The notes below the pieces were generated by a model that made no database searches, was not told where the DNA came from, and saw nothing but the letters and a program-made list of their open reading frames with translations. From Polaribacter sp. Hel1_85 (lineage in GTDB: Bacteria > Bacteroidota > Bacteroidia > Flavobacteriales > Flavobacteriaceae): 64,000 nucleotides of DNA. Of the stretch, positions 44,357-55,423 are shown one piece after another. Each line of letters begins with the position of its first letter. Within the stretch, counting starts at the first letter, position 1. The DNA lies in contig NZ_JPDS01000001.1 of the NCBI RefSeq assembly GCF_000766795.1, positions 1,245,001 through 1,309,000 on the forward strand, written 5' to 3'. A program made the position numbers and the translations under genes.

Positions 44357-46420
44357 TTACTCAGGATATTCTATTCTAAGATGATAAATATTCATTAGTT
44401 TTTTCTTAATAACTTTCTTTATAATTTCAATTTCTCGGAAAGTAATATCTGAATTTAAAAACTGATTATCAGCCATTTGTTTATCCATTATTTTATCAAT
44501 TAAATTACTAATTGATAATGCTGTTGGTTTTTTCAAACTTTTTGATGCTGCTTCTGCTGCATCACACATCATTAAAATTGCTGTCTCTTTTGAAAAAGGA
44601 ATTGGACCTTGATATTGAAATTTCTTAATATCTACCTCTGTCCCTGGATTTAATTCTTTCTCTTTTATATAAAAATAGTATGTTAAACTTGTACCATGAT
44701 GTGTTCTAATAAAGTCGATAATTCTATCTGGTAAATTATTTTTTTTTGCTAACTCTACTCCTTTTATAACATGATCTGTAATTATCTTAGAACTATCTCT
44801 TGGTGATAAATCATTATGGGGGTTTACACCGGTAGATTGATTTTCTGTAAAATACATAGGATTCAACATTTTACCTATATCATGATACAAAGCGCCAGTT
44901 CTAACTAACATAGAATTAGCACCAATTTCATTTGCTGCTGCTTCTGCTAAATTAGCTACTTGCATCGAATGCTGAAATGTTCCAGGAGCTTTCTCATTTA
45001 GTTCTCTTAAAAGCTTTGTATTTGTATTAGAAAGCTCGAGTAAAGTTACATCAGAAACTAAACCAAAAATTTTCTCATACATATAAATAATTATTATCGA
45101 TAAAAAGGATAGTAAACCATTTGCTGCAAAAAGCATAAAATAGGTCCAATTTATTTGAGATGCATTTCCTTCCTTTATAATTGAGAAAGCAAAATATGTT
45201 AACATATAAATTAGTGTTATTTGAGCTACCGAAATAAATAAAGTTGCTCTTTTATATAATTCTGAAACAGTAAGAATCGTTACAATACCTGCTATAATAT
45301 GCAAATAAATAAACTCAAAACTATCTGGCACAATATACCCCAAGAGTAACACAGTTAAAACATGAGCAAACAAACCTAAACGTGCATCAAAAAAAGCTTT
45401 TAAAACTATTGGAAGTACACTTAATGGAACCACATATAAATAATCTGAATTGTACTTAATAACCAATGTTTGAATAAAAATCATTGAAAATACATTAAAG
45501 AAAATAAAAGTAACCTTGTTATTATTCTCATATATTTCTACTCTATATTTCTTTAAAAACAATAAAAGCATCAATAAAGCTAAAGACACCAAAATTGTAT
45601 ATCCTAGAATTATCCAATTATAATTGGATTCTGTCCAAACCTGAGATTCTGATTCACTTTTTAAAGAATTTAATATTGCTAGTTTTTTGCCTTCAACAAT
45701 ATCTCCTTTTAAAATAATTAATTTACCAGATTCTACTTTACCTTTGGTATAGGAAATACTGTTAATTTGATTATCAATTACCTTTTCTGTATAATCTTTA
45801 TCAAAAGAAATATTTGGTTTTATAATTTCTGTCAATAACTCTAACATTATTTTTTTACCAAAAAGTGTTTCCTCTTTTTCTAAATTACTTCTTATAATTT
45901 CTAATACTTCTTTAGAAGTTAACAAGTTTTTAAAAACAAAATCTTCTACTTCATTCCCTTTTCTAATAGCAATAATTTCGTTTTTGTTAGAAATTATTTC
46001 TTGACTTACTACTTCTAAAAAACCTTTGTTATAGACTTTATTGATAACTTTTACACCTATTTCTGATAAGTTTTGAATCTGTTTTGCACTCAATGAGTCA
46101 GATTCTTTAATTAGAGAAATTTTTCTTTTATAATTTGCATTAACGCTATTTCCTACAGTTAAATTTTCAATAAAATAGGATTTCGAATTAACTTCAATTT
46201 CCTTTTTTTCTATAATAATTTCTTCTTCTGTTTTTTGAATAGCAAAATCAAAAGGCGCATATAAGTTATCATATTTCCATAGCTGACCATTACTAAAATC
46301 ATATTTAAAATGACTTCCCTTTGGAAACAAATAAACAATTGCAACCGTGGTAACTAAAAACAAAATCACCTTATAAATAATGGTGTTATTTTGGTATAAT
46401 TTATTAACTATATTACTCAT
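44357..46420 (-). CDS. 7TM-HD phosphodiesterase, PgpH-like (c-di-AMP hydrolysis)
   Basis: This 687-residue membrane protein has an N-terminal helix (about 17-32), an extracytoplasmic 7TMR-HDED domain (about 40-265), seven membrane helices (about 270-465) and a cytoplasmic HD domain. The HDIG signature is ALYHDIGKM, with further metal ligands in HSMQVANLAE (His) and RTHHGTSLTYYF. Proteins of this build degrade cyclic di-AMP in Firmicutes and are widespread in Bacteroidota. It probably helps set turgor and cell-wall balance. It is divergent from the thiolase gene. Family assignment is strong; the nucleotide is inferred. Confidence 0.88.
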   Translation of the reverse strand: MSNIVNKLYQNNTIIYKVILFLVTTVAIVYLFPKGSHFKYDFSNGQLWKYDNLYAPFDFAIQKTEEEIIIEKKEIEVNSKSYFIENLTVGNSVNANYKRKISLIKESDSLSAKQIQNLSEIGVKVINKVYNKGFLEVVSQEIISNKNEIIAIRKGNEVEDFVFKNLLTSKEVLEIIRSNLEKEETLFGKKIMLELLTEIIKPNISFDKDYTEKVIDNQINSISYTKGKVESGKLIILKGDIVEGKKLAILNSLKSESESQVWTESNYNWIILGYTILVSLALLMLLLFLKKYRVEIYENNNKVTFIFFNVFSMIFIQTLVIKYNSDYLYVVPLSVLPIVLKAFFDARLGLFAHVLTVLLLGYIVPDSFEFIYLHIIAGIVTILTVSELYKRATLFISVAQITLIYMLTYFAFSIIKEGNASQINWTYFMLFAANGLLSFLSIIIIYMYEKIFGLVSDVTLLELSNTNTKLLRELNEKAPGTFQHSMQVANLAEAAANEIGANSMLVRTGALYHDIGKMLNPMYFTENQSTGVNPHNDLSPRDSSKIITDHVIKGVELAKKNNLPDRIIDFIRTHHGTSLTYYFYIKEKELNPGTEVDIKKFQYQGPIPFSKETAILMMCDAAEAASKSLKKPTALSISNLIDKIMDKQMADNQFLNSDITFREIEIIKKVIKKKLMNIYHLRIEYPE

Positions 46421-46511
46421 ACAATTTATCTTCTTACAACAAACTTACCATAAAAAATTCAACGTCAAAAATTCAAATTGAATAATAAAACTGAAATTGA
46501 TTAAAAATAGT

Positions 46512-46520
46512 TAATTTAGC
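46512..46520 (+). promoter_or_regulatory. -7 promoter box (TAATTTAGC) of the thiolase gene
   Basis: TAATTTAGC is close to TAnnTTTGC and lies 37 bases before the ATG. The -33 element is at best CTG (46491-46493). Confidence 0.4.
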
Positions 46521-46556
46521 ATAACAAATCTTACACAAAGTAAACTCTAAATATTT

Positions 46557-47732
46557 ATGAAAGAAGTCGTAATTGTATCTGTAGCTAGGACTCCAATAGG
46601 AAGTTTTATGGGAAGTTTATCTACAATTCCTGCTCCAAAATTAGGCGCAATTGCCATAAAAGGAGCCTTAGAAAAAATAAACTTAGCCCCCAACTTAGTA
46701 GAAGAAGTTTTTATGGGAAATGTTGTTTCTGCTGGTTTAGGGCAAGCACCTGCAAGACAAGCAGCTATATTTGCAGGTATTCCTGATACTGTGCCTTGTA
46801 CAACTGTAAATAAAGTATGTGCTTCTGGTATGAAATCTATCATGTTAGCTGCACAAACAATTGCTTTAGGTGATGCTGATATTATTGTTGCTGGTGGTAT
46901 GGAAAACATGAGTTCTATTCCTCACTATCAAAATGCTAGAAAAGGATCTAAATTTGGACCAATAACTATGGAAGATGGGATGCAAAAAGATGGTTTAGTA
47001 GATGCTTATGACAAAGTTCCAATGGGAGTTTGTGCTGATGCTTGTGCTACTGAATATAGCTTCTCTAGAGAAGAACAAGATAGTTTTGCAATTCAATCTT
47101 ATAATCGCTCTGCAAAAGCTTGGAATGATGGAAAATATGCTGATGAAATTGTACCTGTAGAGATTCCACAAAGACGTGGAGAACCAATTATTTTTTCTGA
47201 AGATGAAGAATACAAAAATGTAAAAATGGAGAAAATTCCGGCATTGAGAGCTGCATTCACAAAAGACGGAACTGTAACTGCTGCAAATGCTTCTACAATT
47301 AATGATGGTGGTGCAGCTTTAGTTTTAATGTCTTCGGAAAAAGCGAAAGAATTAAATATAAATCCTATTGCAAAAATAAGGAGTTTTGCTGATGCTGCTC
47401 ATGAACCTAAATGGTTTACAACTGCGCCAGCAAAAGCATTACCTAAAGCTTTGGCAAAAGCAAATATTTCTATTGATGATGTAGATTATTTTGAACTAAA
47501 TGAAGCGTTTTCTATTGTTGGTTTAGCTAATATGAAAATTTTAGGTATTACTGATGATAAAGTAAACGTTAATGGTGGTGCTGTTTCTTTAGGACATCCC
47601 TTAGGTGTTTCTGGAGCCAGAATTGTAATTGCATTAACATCAATCTTAAAACAAAACAACGCTAAAATTGGGGCAGCAGCTATTTGTAATGGAGGTGGTG
47701 GTGCAAGTGCTTTAGTTTTAGAAAGAAATTAA
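46557..47732 (+). CDS. acetyl-CoA C-acyltransferase (thiolase)
   Basis: This 391-residue thiolase joins or splits acyl-CoA units. The acyl-accepting cysteine is Cys88 (NKVCASGMKS), the catalytic histidine is His347 (LGHPLGVSGAR) and the second cysteine is Cys377 (CNGGGGASALVLE). The length and the GGMENMS motif are typical of biosynthetic acetoacetyl-CoA thiolases, though sequence alone does not separate them from beta-oxidation enzymes. The NlpC/P60 gene starts 15 bases after the stop, so the two are likely co-transcribed despite unrelated roles. Confidence 0.93.
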   Translation: MKEVVIVSVARTPIGSFMGSLSTIPAPKLGAIAIKGALEKINLAPNLVEEVFMGNVVSAGLGQAPARQAAIFAGIPDTVPCTTVNKVCASGMKSIMLAAQTIALGDADIIVAGGMENMSSIPHYQNARKGSKFGPITMEDGMQKDGLVDAYDKVPMGVCADACATEYSFSREEQDSFAIQSYNRSAKAWNDGKYADEIVPVEIPQRRGEPIIFSEDEEYKNVKMEKIPALRAAFTKDGTVTAANASTINDGGAALVLMSSEKAKELNINPIAKIRSFADAAHEPKWFTTAPAKALPKALAKANISIDDVDYFELNEAFSIVGLANMKILGITDDKVNVNGGAVSLGHPLGVSGARIVIALTSILKQNNAKIGAAAICNGGGGASALVLERN

Positions 47733-47747
47733 CCTAAAACTTATAAT

Positions 47748-48518
47748 TTGTTATACGGCATTTGTAATTTAAGCATTGTTCCTCTTAGAGCAACAACTTC
47801 AGACGCATCAGAAATGATAAGTCAAGTTTTGTTTGGTGAAACTTTTGAAGTTCTTGAAAGAGAAAAAGAATGGAGTAAAATTCGTTTGACTTTTGATAAC
47901 TATGAAGGTTTTATTGATAACAAACAATACACAAAAATTACAGAAGATTTCTTTTCGAAATTAAAAAATGAAAAACAATATTTTTCAGGTGAAATAATTG
48001 ATTTTATTACCAATGAAAAAAATGAGTTAACTACAATTCCTTTAGGTTCTAATTTGCCTTTTTACAACAATTGTAAATTACAAATTAATACACAAACTTA
48101 TTTGTATGAAGGGTCAGTATTATCAGAAAAAAAATCTAAAAATGAAATTGCTCAAACTGCTTTCACCTATTTAAACGCTCCTTTTTTATGGGGAGGAAAA
48201 ACTCCTTTTGGCATTGATTGTTCTGGCTTTACACAAATGGTATATAAACTTTGTGGATATAACCTTTTTAGGGACGCAAAAGAACAAGCTACACAAGGTG
48301 AAGTGTTAAGTTTTATTGAAGAAAGTGAAGCTGGTGATTTAGCCTTTTTTGATAATGAAGAAGGAGAAATTATACATGTAGGAATTATTTTAAAAGATTA
48401 TCATATTATACATGCTCATGGTAAAGTAAGAATTGACACTTTAGATCACAGTGGAATATTTAATGCAGATATTCAAAAACATACGCATAAATTAAGGATT
48501 ATTAAAAAAATGATTTAG
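47748..48518 (+). CDS. C40-family NlpC/P60 peptidoglycan hydrolase
   Basis: This 256-residue protein has two N-terminal SH3b-like modules (about 1-125), which bind peptidoglycan, and a C-terminal NlpC/P60 domain. The catalytic Cys158 is in GIDCSGFTQMVY, with the His in EIIHVGIIL and the following polar residue in IHAHGKV. Such enzymes cut gamma-D-Glu-diaminopimelate bonds in cell-wall peptides. It starts at TTG 47748: no ATG is available upstream before the in-frame stop, and the opening MLYGICNLSIVPLR aligns with flavobacterial relatives that start at the same place. No signal peptide is visible, which is usual for this group and leaves its export route open. Confidence 0.88.
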   Translation: MLYGICNLSIVPLRATTSDASEMISQVLFGETFEVLEREKEWSKIRLTFDNYEGFIDNKQYTKITEDFFSKLKNEKQYFSGEIIDFITNEKNELTTIPLGSNLPFYNNCKLQINTQTYLYEGSVLSEKKSKNEIAQTAFTYLNAPFLWGGKTPFGIDCSGFTQMVYKLCGYNLFRDAKEQATQGEVLSFIEESEAGDLAFFDNEEGEIIHVGIILKDYHIIHAHGKVRIDTLDHSGIFNADIQKHTHKLRIIKKMI

Positions 48519-48535
48519 TAATTAAAAAATAATGG

Positions 48536-48571
48536 TAAAAAAAATCCGAAACTAAAAGTTTCGGATTTTTT
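48536..48571. terminator. bidirectional terminator between convergent genes
   Basis: AAAAAATCCGAAACT and AGTTTCGGATTTTTT form a long perfect stem between the NlpC/P60 gene and the TPR gene. Confidence 0.85.
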
Positions 48572-48589
48572 ATTCTTAAAATATTCTAT

Positions 48590-49834
48590 TTATTGACCTC
48601 TCATTTCTTTGAAAATAGGTCTTAAAGCATCTGCTTCAGATTCCATTTCTAATGTATCATAAATATTTAAAAGTGTACTTACTGTTCCTTCAGTTCTTTC
48701 AATCTGATCAGCTTGAATTATGTAAGGAAGCGCATCTTTACAAATGGTTTTTAATTTACCTTCTAATTCTGTATACTTTTTATCATTAGATAAATTTTCA
48801 TTCATTTCTTCAATAACTGCAATTCGTTGATTTAAAATTGTAACACCTAAGTTTAAATAAGCATCTCCATATTTTGGATCTAACTCTATCGCTTTTTTAT
48901 AAAAACCAATTGCCTCTTCAATTTTATCTTCACCAGCATTCACTACACCTAGGTTAAAAAATAAATTTGGGTTAGTAGGATCTATTTTTACAGCTTCTTC
49001 CATTAACTCACCAAATTTATCCATTCTTTCAAGCTTAATATACATTTGAGCTTGATTTAATAATAAATTAATATCTTTTGGGTTTGATTTTCTTGCTTCT
49101 TCTAAAGCTGCAATAGCTAATTCTGGTTTTCCTTGGTTTACATAGATATAACCAATATTTTTAATAATATCTGCTTGTTTAGACTCTGAAGTTTTTTCTG
49201 TTGGTTTTATATATTTACCAAACTTCACCATCGCGTCTCTATTCGTTTTTGTACCTAGATCTTCTTCTTTACCAGTTTCTTTATTCACAGCTAAATATTG
49301 AGTAACAATACCAGTATATTTAATTTCTTGCAATTCTTTATAAAGTTTTAAAGAAGTATCATAATCTTTACCTAAAGAAGAACTTATTGCTGCATTATAT
49401 AAAAATGAAGTATCTGTAGGGCTTAATTTATAAGTCAAATAAAAATTATTAGTTGCTTGCTTATAATCCTTACTACCATATTGATCAATTGCTTTTTTAG
49501 AAACAAATTGAACAAGTTCACTTAATTTAGGCTCAGCAAGTTTTGTGTATTTAAGTTTACCAGATTCTTTTTCATAAGCAAATAACTTATTATATGCATC
49601 TGATGCTTTAGAAACATTAGATTTACCATATGCAGAACCTTTTAAAAATAAATACTTTGCCTTATATTTTGGGTCCATTGAATCCTCTGTACTTTCTAAT
49701 ACAGATAATGCAGCTTTTGCTTCTTTAAATAGACCTTTTTTTATTGCCTTTTCAGCAGCTTTTAGCTCGTTCTTTTGCGCAAAAGAGGCTATAGATAAAA
49801 AACCTACAGTAAGCGCTAATATTTGTTTTCTCAT
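48590..49834 (-). CDS. TPR-repeat protein with signal peptide
   Basis: This 414-residue protein has a signal peptide (cleavage near ASFA/Q) and several tetratricopeptide repeats, best seen at about 225-345 (KPELAIAALEEARKSNPKDI; DKIEEAIGFYKKAIELDPKYG; GDAYLNLGV). TPR arrays form protein-docking surfaces; this one would sit in the periplasm. It begins 21 bases after gyrA on the same strand and is probably its operon partner, an order I recall in other flavobacteria. No enzyme motif is seen, and the partner is unknown. Confidence 0.88.
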   Translation of the reverse strand: MRKQILALTVGFLSIASFAQKNELKAAEKAIKKGLFKEAKAALSVLESTEDSMDPKYKAKYLFLKGSAYGKSNVSKASDAYNKLFAYEKESGKLKYTKLAEPKLSELVQFVSKKAIDQYGSKDYKQATNNFYLTYKLSPTDTSFLYNAAISSSLGKDYDTSLKLYKELQEIKYTGIVTQYLAVNKETGKEEDLGTKTNRDAMVKFGKYIKPTEKTSESKQADIIKNIGYIYVNQGKPELAIAALEEARKSNPKDINLLLNQAQMYIKLERMDKFGELMEEAVKIDPTNPNLFFNLGVVNAGEDKIEEAIGFYKKAIELDPKYGDAYLNLGVTILNQRIAVIEEMNENLSNDKKYTELEGKLKTICKDALPYIIQADQIERTEGTVSTLLNIYDTLEMESEADALRPIFKEMRGQ

Positions 49835-49855
49835 TGTACTAATTATTAATTATTA

Positions 49856-52396
49856 TTATTCTTGATTATCATTTGATTCATTATCAATTCCCGTGCCATT
49901 CTCTGTTTCTCCTTCAGTATTTTCATTCACATTTTCTTCTTCTTCATCTTCAACTTCTTCTTCATGCATTACCTTAGCAACTGCAGCGATACTATCAGAA
50001 TCTTTAATATTAATTAAACGAACACCTTGTGTTGCACGTCCCATAACTCTTAAATCTTCAACAGCCATTCTAATTGTTAATCCAGATTTGTTAATAATCA
50101 TTAAATCGTTAGAATCATCTACATTTTTAATTGCTACTAAACCACCAGTTTTTTCAGAGATATTTAAAGTCTTAACTCCTTTACCTCCTCTATTGGTAAC
50201 TCTATAATCTTCTAATTTAGAACGTTTTCCATATCCTTTTTCAGAGACTACTAATATGTTGCTTTCCATATCATTTACAGCAACCATACCAATTACCTCA
50301 TCATTTTCATGTTGTAAAGTAATTCCTCTTACACCAGAAGCAGTTCTTCCCATTGGGCGTGTTTTTGCTTCTTCGAAACGAATTGATTTACCAGATTTTA
50401 ATGCTAACATAACTTGACTGTCTCCAGTTGTTAATTTAGCTTCTAATAATTCATCTCCTTCTTTAATAGTAATTGCATTAATACCATTTGTTCTTGGACG
50501 AGAATATTGCTCTAAAGAAGTCTTTTTAACTTGACCTTTCTTAGTTGCCATAATTACATAATGACTATTAATATAATCTTCGTCTTTTAAATCTTGTGTT
50601 ACTAAGAATGCTTTTACTTTATCGTCTTGTTCAATATTGATTAAGTTTTGCATTGCTCTACCTTTTGTGTTTTTACCCCCTTCAGGAATTTCATAAACAC
50701 GCATCCAGAATACTTTTCCTTTTTGAGTAAAGAACATCATATATTGGTGGTTTGTACCTACAAATAAATGCTCTAAGAAATCTTCATTTCTTGTAGTTGC
50801 ACCTTTTTGACCTCTTCCTCCTCTATTCTGAACTTTATACTCTTCAAGATTTGTACGTTTAAGGTATCCTGCATTAGAAATAGTTACCACTACTTTTGTA
50901 TTAGGAATCATATCTTCAATACGCATATCTCCACCTGCATATTCTATTACAGATCTACGTTCATCACCATATTTATCTTTAATATGAAGTAATTCAGATT
51001 TTATAATTTCATAACGTCTTGGTTCGTTTGCAAGAATGTCTTTCAAATCAGTAATTGTTAACATGATTGCATCAAACTCTGCACGCAATTTATCTTGCTC
51101 TAACCCTGTTAACTGACGCAAACGCATTTCTACTATTGCTTTTGCCTGAATCTCTGTTAACTCAAAACGTTCAATTAAACTTTCTCTAGCTTCATCTGCA
51201 TTATTAGAAGCTCTAATAATTTTTATTACTTCATCAATATTATCTGATGCAATAATTAAACCTTCTAAAATATGAGCTCTAGCTTCCGCTTTCTTTAATT
51301 CGAATTCAGTTCTACGAACTACAACTTCATGCCTGTGCTCAACAAAATAATGAATTAATTGCTTTAAGTTTAATTGCTCTGGTCTTCCTTTTACCAATGC
51401 AATATTATTTACACTAAAAGAAGTTTGTAATTGTGTGTATTTAAATAATTTATTTAAAACGATATTAGGTATTGCATCACGTTTTAAGATGTATACAATA
51501 CGCATACCATTTCTATCAGATTCATCTCTAATATTAGAAATACCTTCAATTTTCTTATCATTTACAAGTTCAGCAGTTTTTTTAATCATTTCTGCTTTAT
51601 TTACTTGGTAAGGAATTTCAGTAACAATTATGCACTCACGTCCCTTTACTTCTTCAATAACAGCTTTAGCACGCATTACAATACGTCCACGACCTGTATG
51701 AAAAGCATCTCTTACCCCATCGTAACCATAAATAATTCCTCCTGTAGGAAAATCTGGTGCAGTTACGTGTTGCATTAACTCATCTATTTCAATATCTCTA
51801 TTATCGATGTAAGCCATAGTACCATTAATAACTTCTGTTAAGTTATGAGGTGCCATATTTGTTGCCATACCTACAGCTATACCAGAAGCTCCGTTTACTA
51901 ATAAATTAGGAATACGAGTTGGTAACACAGTTGGCTCTTGCAAAGTATCATCAAAATTTAATCGATGATCTACAGTATCTTTTTCAATATCAGCTAACAT
52001 ATCTTCTGATATTTTTTGCATTCTAACCTCAGTATAACGCATTGCTGCTGGCGAATCCCCATCAACAGAACCAAAATTCCCTTGACCATCAACCATCATA
52101 TAACGTACACTCCAGTTTTGTGCCATACGTACCATAGAATCATACACAGAAGTATCTCCATGTGGGTGATACTTACCTAAAACTTCCCCAACAATTCTTG
52201 CTGATTTTTTATACGATCCAGTTGCTTTAATTCCCAATTCGTGCATACCAAACAAAACCCTTCTATGAACTGGTTTTAAACCATCTCTTACATCTGGTAA
52301 TGCTCTTGAAACAATCACTGACATCGAGTAATCGATGTATGCAGCTTTCATCTGCTCTTCAATGTTAATCGGAATTAACTTTTCTCCGTCTGCCAT
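49856..52396 (-). CDS. gyrA: DNA gyrase subunit A
   Basis: This 846-residue subunit cuts and rejoins DNA during negative supercoiling. The catalytic tyrosine is Tyr121 in [10 protein letters not shown]; the quinolone-determining region reads [11 protein letters not shown]. Six C-terminal beta-pinwheel blades follow, including the [11 protein letters not shown]yrA box near 530. The last 50 residues are strongly acidic ([18 protein letters not shown]), a tail type known to tune supercoiling in other gyrases. A -33/-7 promoter lies about 40-70 bases upstream. The TPR gene follows. Confidence 0.97.
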   Translation of the reverse strand: MADGEKLIPINIEEQMKAAYIDYSMSVIVSRALPDVRDGLKPVHRRVLFGMHELGIKATGSYKKSARIVGEVLGKYHPHGDTSVYDSMVRMAQNWSVRYMMVDGQGNFGSVDGDSPAAMRYTEVRMQKISEDMLADIEKDTVDHRLNFDDTLQEPTVLPTRIPNLLVNGASGIAVGMATNMAPHNLTEVINGTMAYIDNRDIEIDELMQHVTAPDFPTGGIIYGYDGVRDAFHTGRGRIVMRAKAVIEEVKGRECIIVTEIPYQVNKAEMIKKTAELVNDKKIEGISNIRDESDRNGMRIVYILKRDAIPNIVLNKLFKYTQLQTSFSVNNIALVKGRPEQLNLKQLIHYFVEHRHEVVVRRTEFELKKAEARAHILEGLIIASDNIDEVIKIIRASNNADEARESLIERFELTEIQAKAIVEMRLRQLTGLEQDKLRAEFDAIMLTITDLKDILANEPRRYEIIKSELLHIKDKYGDERRSVIEYAGGDMRIEDMIPNTKVVVTISNAGYLKRTNLEEYKVQNRGGRGQKGATTRNEDFLEHLFVGTNHQYMMFFTQKGKVFWMRVYEIPEGGKNTKGRAMQNLINIEQDDKVKAFLVTQDLKDEDYINSHYVIMATKKGQVKKTSLEQYSRPRTNGINAITIKEGDELLEAKLTTGDSQVMLALKSGKSIRFEEAKTRPMGRTASGVRGITLQHENDEVIGMVAVNDMESNILVVSEKGYGKRSKLEDYRVTNRGGKGVKTLNISEKTGGLVAIKNVDDSNDLMIINKSGLTIRMAVEDLRVMGRATQGVRLINIKDSDSIAAVAKVMHEEEVEDEEEENVNENTEGETENGTGIDNESNDNQE

Positions 52397-52437
52397 ATAT
52401 ATATTTTGATTAATATTAATTCATTTTTTAAAAACAA

Positions 52438-52468
52438 GGCAAGATACTATTTCTACTTGTTTTTACAA
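52438..52468 (-). promoter_or_regulatory. promoter of gyrA
   Basis: On the minus strand TTG (52468-52466) and TATCTTGCC (from 52446) are 19 bases apart, matching the flavobacterial -33/-7 layout with one T missing in the -7 box. Confidence 0.5.
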
Positions 52469-52590
52469 AGGTTTTAGCAGCTGTAATTGAGTAGAGTTAT
52501 CAACATTTTTTGATAATTTTTAACACTATTTTATTTGCCTGATTTCCAAGAGTTTTCTACCTTAGTATGATGGTCAAACTGTCATTAAAT

Positions 52591-52641
52591 TGGTATTGGC
52601 ATATTTTTTGTAATTATCTACAAAAAAAAGGACTAATTTTA
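52591..52641 (+). promoter_or_regulatory. promoter region of clpC, with a sigma-54-like match
   Basis: TTGGCATATTTTTTGTA has GG (52598-52599) and GT (52610-52611) ten bases apart. This is sigma-54 spacing, but with GT where GC is required. Alternatively TTG (52608-52610) and TAATTTTA (52634-52641) are 23 bases apart and could be a weak housekeeping promoter. A near-palindrome TGGTCAAACTGTCA lies just upstream (52571-52584) and may be a stress-regulator site. Confidence 0.35.
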
Positions 52642-52670
52642 CAACACATCAATTATAGATAGATAGAAAT

Positions 52671-55235
52671 ATGGACGATAATTTTTCACCAAAAGTTAGA
52701 GATGTAATTACATTCAGTAAAGAAGAAGCACTTCGTTTAGGGCACGAATTTATTGGAACAGAACATCTTTTACTTGGCTTAATTAGAAAGGGAGAAGGAA
52801 AGGCAATAGAAATATTAACAGCTTTTGATGTTGATTTAGGTTTATTGCGTAAAAAATTAGAGCAATTAAATCCTGCAAATCCTACTTTTATAGAAAGCAC
52901 AGACAAACCAAGTTTACGATTAACAAGACAAGCTGAAAAAGCATTAAAAACAACTTTTTTAGAAGCAAAGTTATATCAAAGTGATTCCATTGATACTGCA
53001 CACTTATTACTGTGTATTTTAAGAAATGAGAATGACCCAACTACAAAACTAATTCATAAATATCATGTGAATTATGATGAGGCTAAAGCATTATACAAAC
53101 AATTACATGTTGATGATGTTAATACTGATTTACCTATAAATCCTATTGCAGAAACACCTTCTGATGATGATTTTCCTTCAGAAAAAGCAAACCCTTTTGA
53201 TCAACCTCAAAAAGGTAAAACTGTAAAAAAATCTAAAACTCCGGTGTTAGACAATTTTGGTAGAGATTTAACTGATTTAGCAGAAAAAGGAAAATTAGAT
53301 CCTGTTGTTGGTAGACAAAAAGAAATTGAAAGAGTTTCTCAAATATTAAGCCGTAGAAAGAAAAATAATCCAATGTTAATTGGAGAACCTGGTGTTGGTA
53401 AATCTGCCATTGCAGAAGGTTTAGCTTTAAGAATTATTGAAAGAAAAGTTTCTAGAATTTTATTTGATAAACGCATTGTTTCTCTAGACTTAGCTAGTTT
53501 AGTTGCTGGTACAAAATATCGTGGTCAATTTGAAGAACGAATGAAAGCCTTAATGAATGAACTTGAAAAAAATGATGATATCATTTTATTCATAGATGAA
53601 ATTCACACAATTGTTGGTGCTGGAGGTGCAACGGGTTCTTTAGACGCTTCAAATATGTTAAAACCTGCTCTTGCAAGAGGAGAAATACAATGTATTGGTG
53701 CAACTACGTTGGATGAATTTAGAACAAATATCGAAAAAGATGGCGCGTTAGAACGTCGTTTTCAAAAAGTAATTATAGACCCAACTTCTGTAGAAGAAAC
53801 AATACAAATTTTACAAAATATAAAAAGTAAATATGAAGAACATCATAATGTAGACTATACAGATGATGCCATTGAAGCTTGTGTAAAATTAACAAATAGA
53901 TATATGACTGATAGATATCTGCCAGACAAAGCTATTGATGCTTTAGACGAAGCTGGATCTAGAATTCATATCACAAATATTGTGGTTCCTAAACAAGTAT
54001 TGGAATTAGAAACCCAATTAGAAATCATAAGAGACCGTAAAACAAAAGCTGTTAATGGACAGAAATATGAAGAAGCTGCCAAATTACGTGACGATGAAAA
54101 AAATATGGAAGCTGCGTTAAATTCTGCTCAAAATCAATGGGAAGAAGATTCTAAATTGAATAGAGAAATTGTAACAGAAGATAATGTTGCTGAAGTTGTT
54201 TCTATGATGACAGGAATTCCTGTAAACAGAGTTGCAGAAGCAGAAAGTCATAAATTACACGAATTACCTCAACTAATTAAAGGAAAAGTTATTGGGCAAG
54301 ATGAAGCTGTCACTAAAGTGGTGAAAGCAATTCAGCGAAATAGAGTTGGATTAAAAGACCCTAATAAACCAATTGGTTCTTTTATTTTCTTAGGACAAAC
54401 TGGTGTTGGTAAAACCCAATTAGCAAAAGTTTTAGCACGTGAATTATTCGATTCTGACGATTCTTTAATTAGAATTGATATGAGTGAGTACATGGAGAAA
54501 TTCGCTATTTCTAGATTAATTGGAGCACCTCCAGGTTATGTTGGTTATGAAGAAGGAGGTCAATTAACAGAAAAAGTTAGAAGAAAACCTTATTCTGTAA
54601 TCTTGTTAGATGAAATTGAAAAAGCGCATCCAGATGTGTTTAATATGTTATTACAAATTTTAGATGACGGACATATTACTGATAGTTTAGGTAGAAAAAT
54701 TGATTTTAGAAATACCATAATTATTATGACTTCTAATATTGGTGCGCGTCAATTAAAAGACTTTGGTGGTGGTGTTGGTTTTGGTACTTCTTCTAAAAAA
54801 GAACAAGCAGATGCACATGCAAAATCTGTAATTGAAGGTGCTTTAAAGAAATCTTTTGCTCCTGAGTTTTTAAACAGAATAGATGATGTAATTGTGTTTA
54901 ACGCTCTAGAAAGAGATGATATTCATAAAATTATAGATATTGAGTTAGACAAATTATTACAAAGAATCTCAGATTTAGGCTATACTTTAAACTTAAGCGA
55001 AAAAGCTAAAGATTACATAGCAGATAAAGGTTTTGATAAAAAGTATGGAGCAAGACCACTTAAAAGAGCAATACAGAAATACATAGAAGATGCTTTAGCA
55101 GAAGAAATTGTAAATTCTAAACTCTATGAAGGTGACACCATAAAAATGGATTTAGATGAGAAAAAAAACAAGCTCACTATTAAAATTAAAAAAGGTAAGA
55201 AAAAACCTGAAACACGAACAGAAACAGAATCTTAA
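52671..55235 (+). CDS. clpC: ATP-dependent Clp protease ATPase subunit ClpC
   Basis: This 854-residue Hsp100 unfoldase feeds substrates to ClpP. It has two N-terminal Clp repeats (about 1-145), AAA+ domain 1 (Walker [14 protein letters not shown]; Walker [10 protein letters not shown]), a short middle region with an UVR-like stretch ([16 protein letters not shown], about 465-480), AAA+ domain 2 ([25 protein letters not shown]) and a C-terminal D2-small domain ending [20 protein letters not shown]. The short middle domain marks ClpC rather than ClpB. It is divergent from gyrA with a 274-base gap that holds candidate stress-control sites, and it is monocistronic with a strong terminator. Confidence 0.95.
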   Translation: MDDNFSPKVRDVITFSKEEALRLGHEFIGTEHLLLGLIRKGEGKAIEILTAFDVDLGLLRKKLEQLNPANPTFIESTDKPSLRLTRQAEKALKTTFLEAKLYQSDSIDTAHLLLCILRNENDPTTKLIHKYHVNYDEAKALYKQLHVDDVNTDLPINPIAETPSDDDFPSEKANPFDQPQKGKTVKKSKTPVLDNFGRDLTDLAEKGKLDPVVGRQKEIERVSQILSRRKKNNPMLIGEPGVGKSAIAEGLALRIIERKVSRILFDKRIVSLDLASLVAGTKYRGQFEERMKALMNELEKNDDIILFIDEIHTIVGAGGATGSLDASNMLKPALARGEIQCIGATTLDEFRTNIEKDGALERRFQKVIIDPTSVEETIQILQNIKSKYEEHHNVDYTDDAIEACVKLTNRYMTDRYLPDKAIDALDEAGSRIHITNIVVPKQVLELETQLEIIRDRKTKAVNGQKYEEAAKLRDDEKNMEAALNSAQNQWEEDSKLNREIVTEDNVAEVVSMMTGIPVNRVAEAESHKLHELPQLIKGKVIGQDEAVTKVVKAIQRNRVGLKDPNKPIGSFIFLGQTGVGKTQLAKVLARELFDSDDSLIRIDMSEYMEKFAISRLIGAPPGYVGYEEGGQLTEKVRRKPYSVILLDEIEKAHPDVFNMLLQILDDGHITDSLGRKIDFRNTIIIMTSNIGARQLKDFGGGVGFGTSSKKEQADAHAKSVIEGALKKSFAPEFLNRIDDVIVFNALERDDIHKIIDIELDKLLQRISDLGYTLNLSEKAKDYIADKGFDKKYGARPLKRAIQKYIEDALAEEIVNSKLYEGDTIKMDLDEKKNKLTIKIKKGKKKPETRTETES

Positions 55236-55240
55236 ATAGT

Positions 55241-55272
55241 AAAAATCCCAAACTAAAGTTTGGGATTTTTTT
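55241..55272 (+). terminator. terminator after clpC
   Basis: AAAAATCCCAAACT and AGTTTGGGATTTTT form a perfect stem followed by more T. Confidence 0.85.
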
Positions 55273-55297
55273 TGATCTAAAACTGTTGACTTCCCTA

Positions 55298-55328
55298 TTG
55301 ATTATTAATTCAAAAAAACTAACTTAGC
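55298..55328 (+). promoter_or_regulatory. promoter of the YkgJ-type gene (copy 1 of a duplicated promoter)
   Basis: TTG (55298-55300) is followed after 19 bases by TAACTTAGC (from 55320), an almost canonical -33/-7 pair. A 24-base core around the -7 box (55310-55333) is repeated exactly at 56335-56358. Confidence 0.55.
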
Positions 55329-55423
55329 TACTTCTGCTGAACTTAACTCAGTAATAATATGTTGCAAATAAGTGCTAACATTATTAAATACAACCAAACT
55401 ATAATATAAATTATATCTAAACA

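Noticed and set aside
52160..52190. Thr in the quinolone-determining region of GyrA as a resistance mutation
   Set aside because: In flavobacteria such as Flavobacterium psychrophilum Thr is, as I recall, the wild-type residue here, so it is not evidence of acquired resistance.
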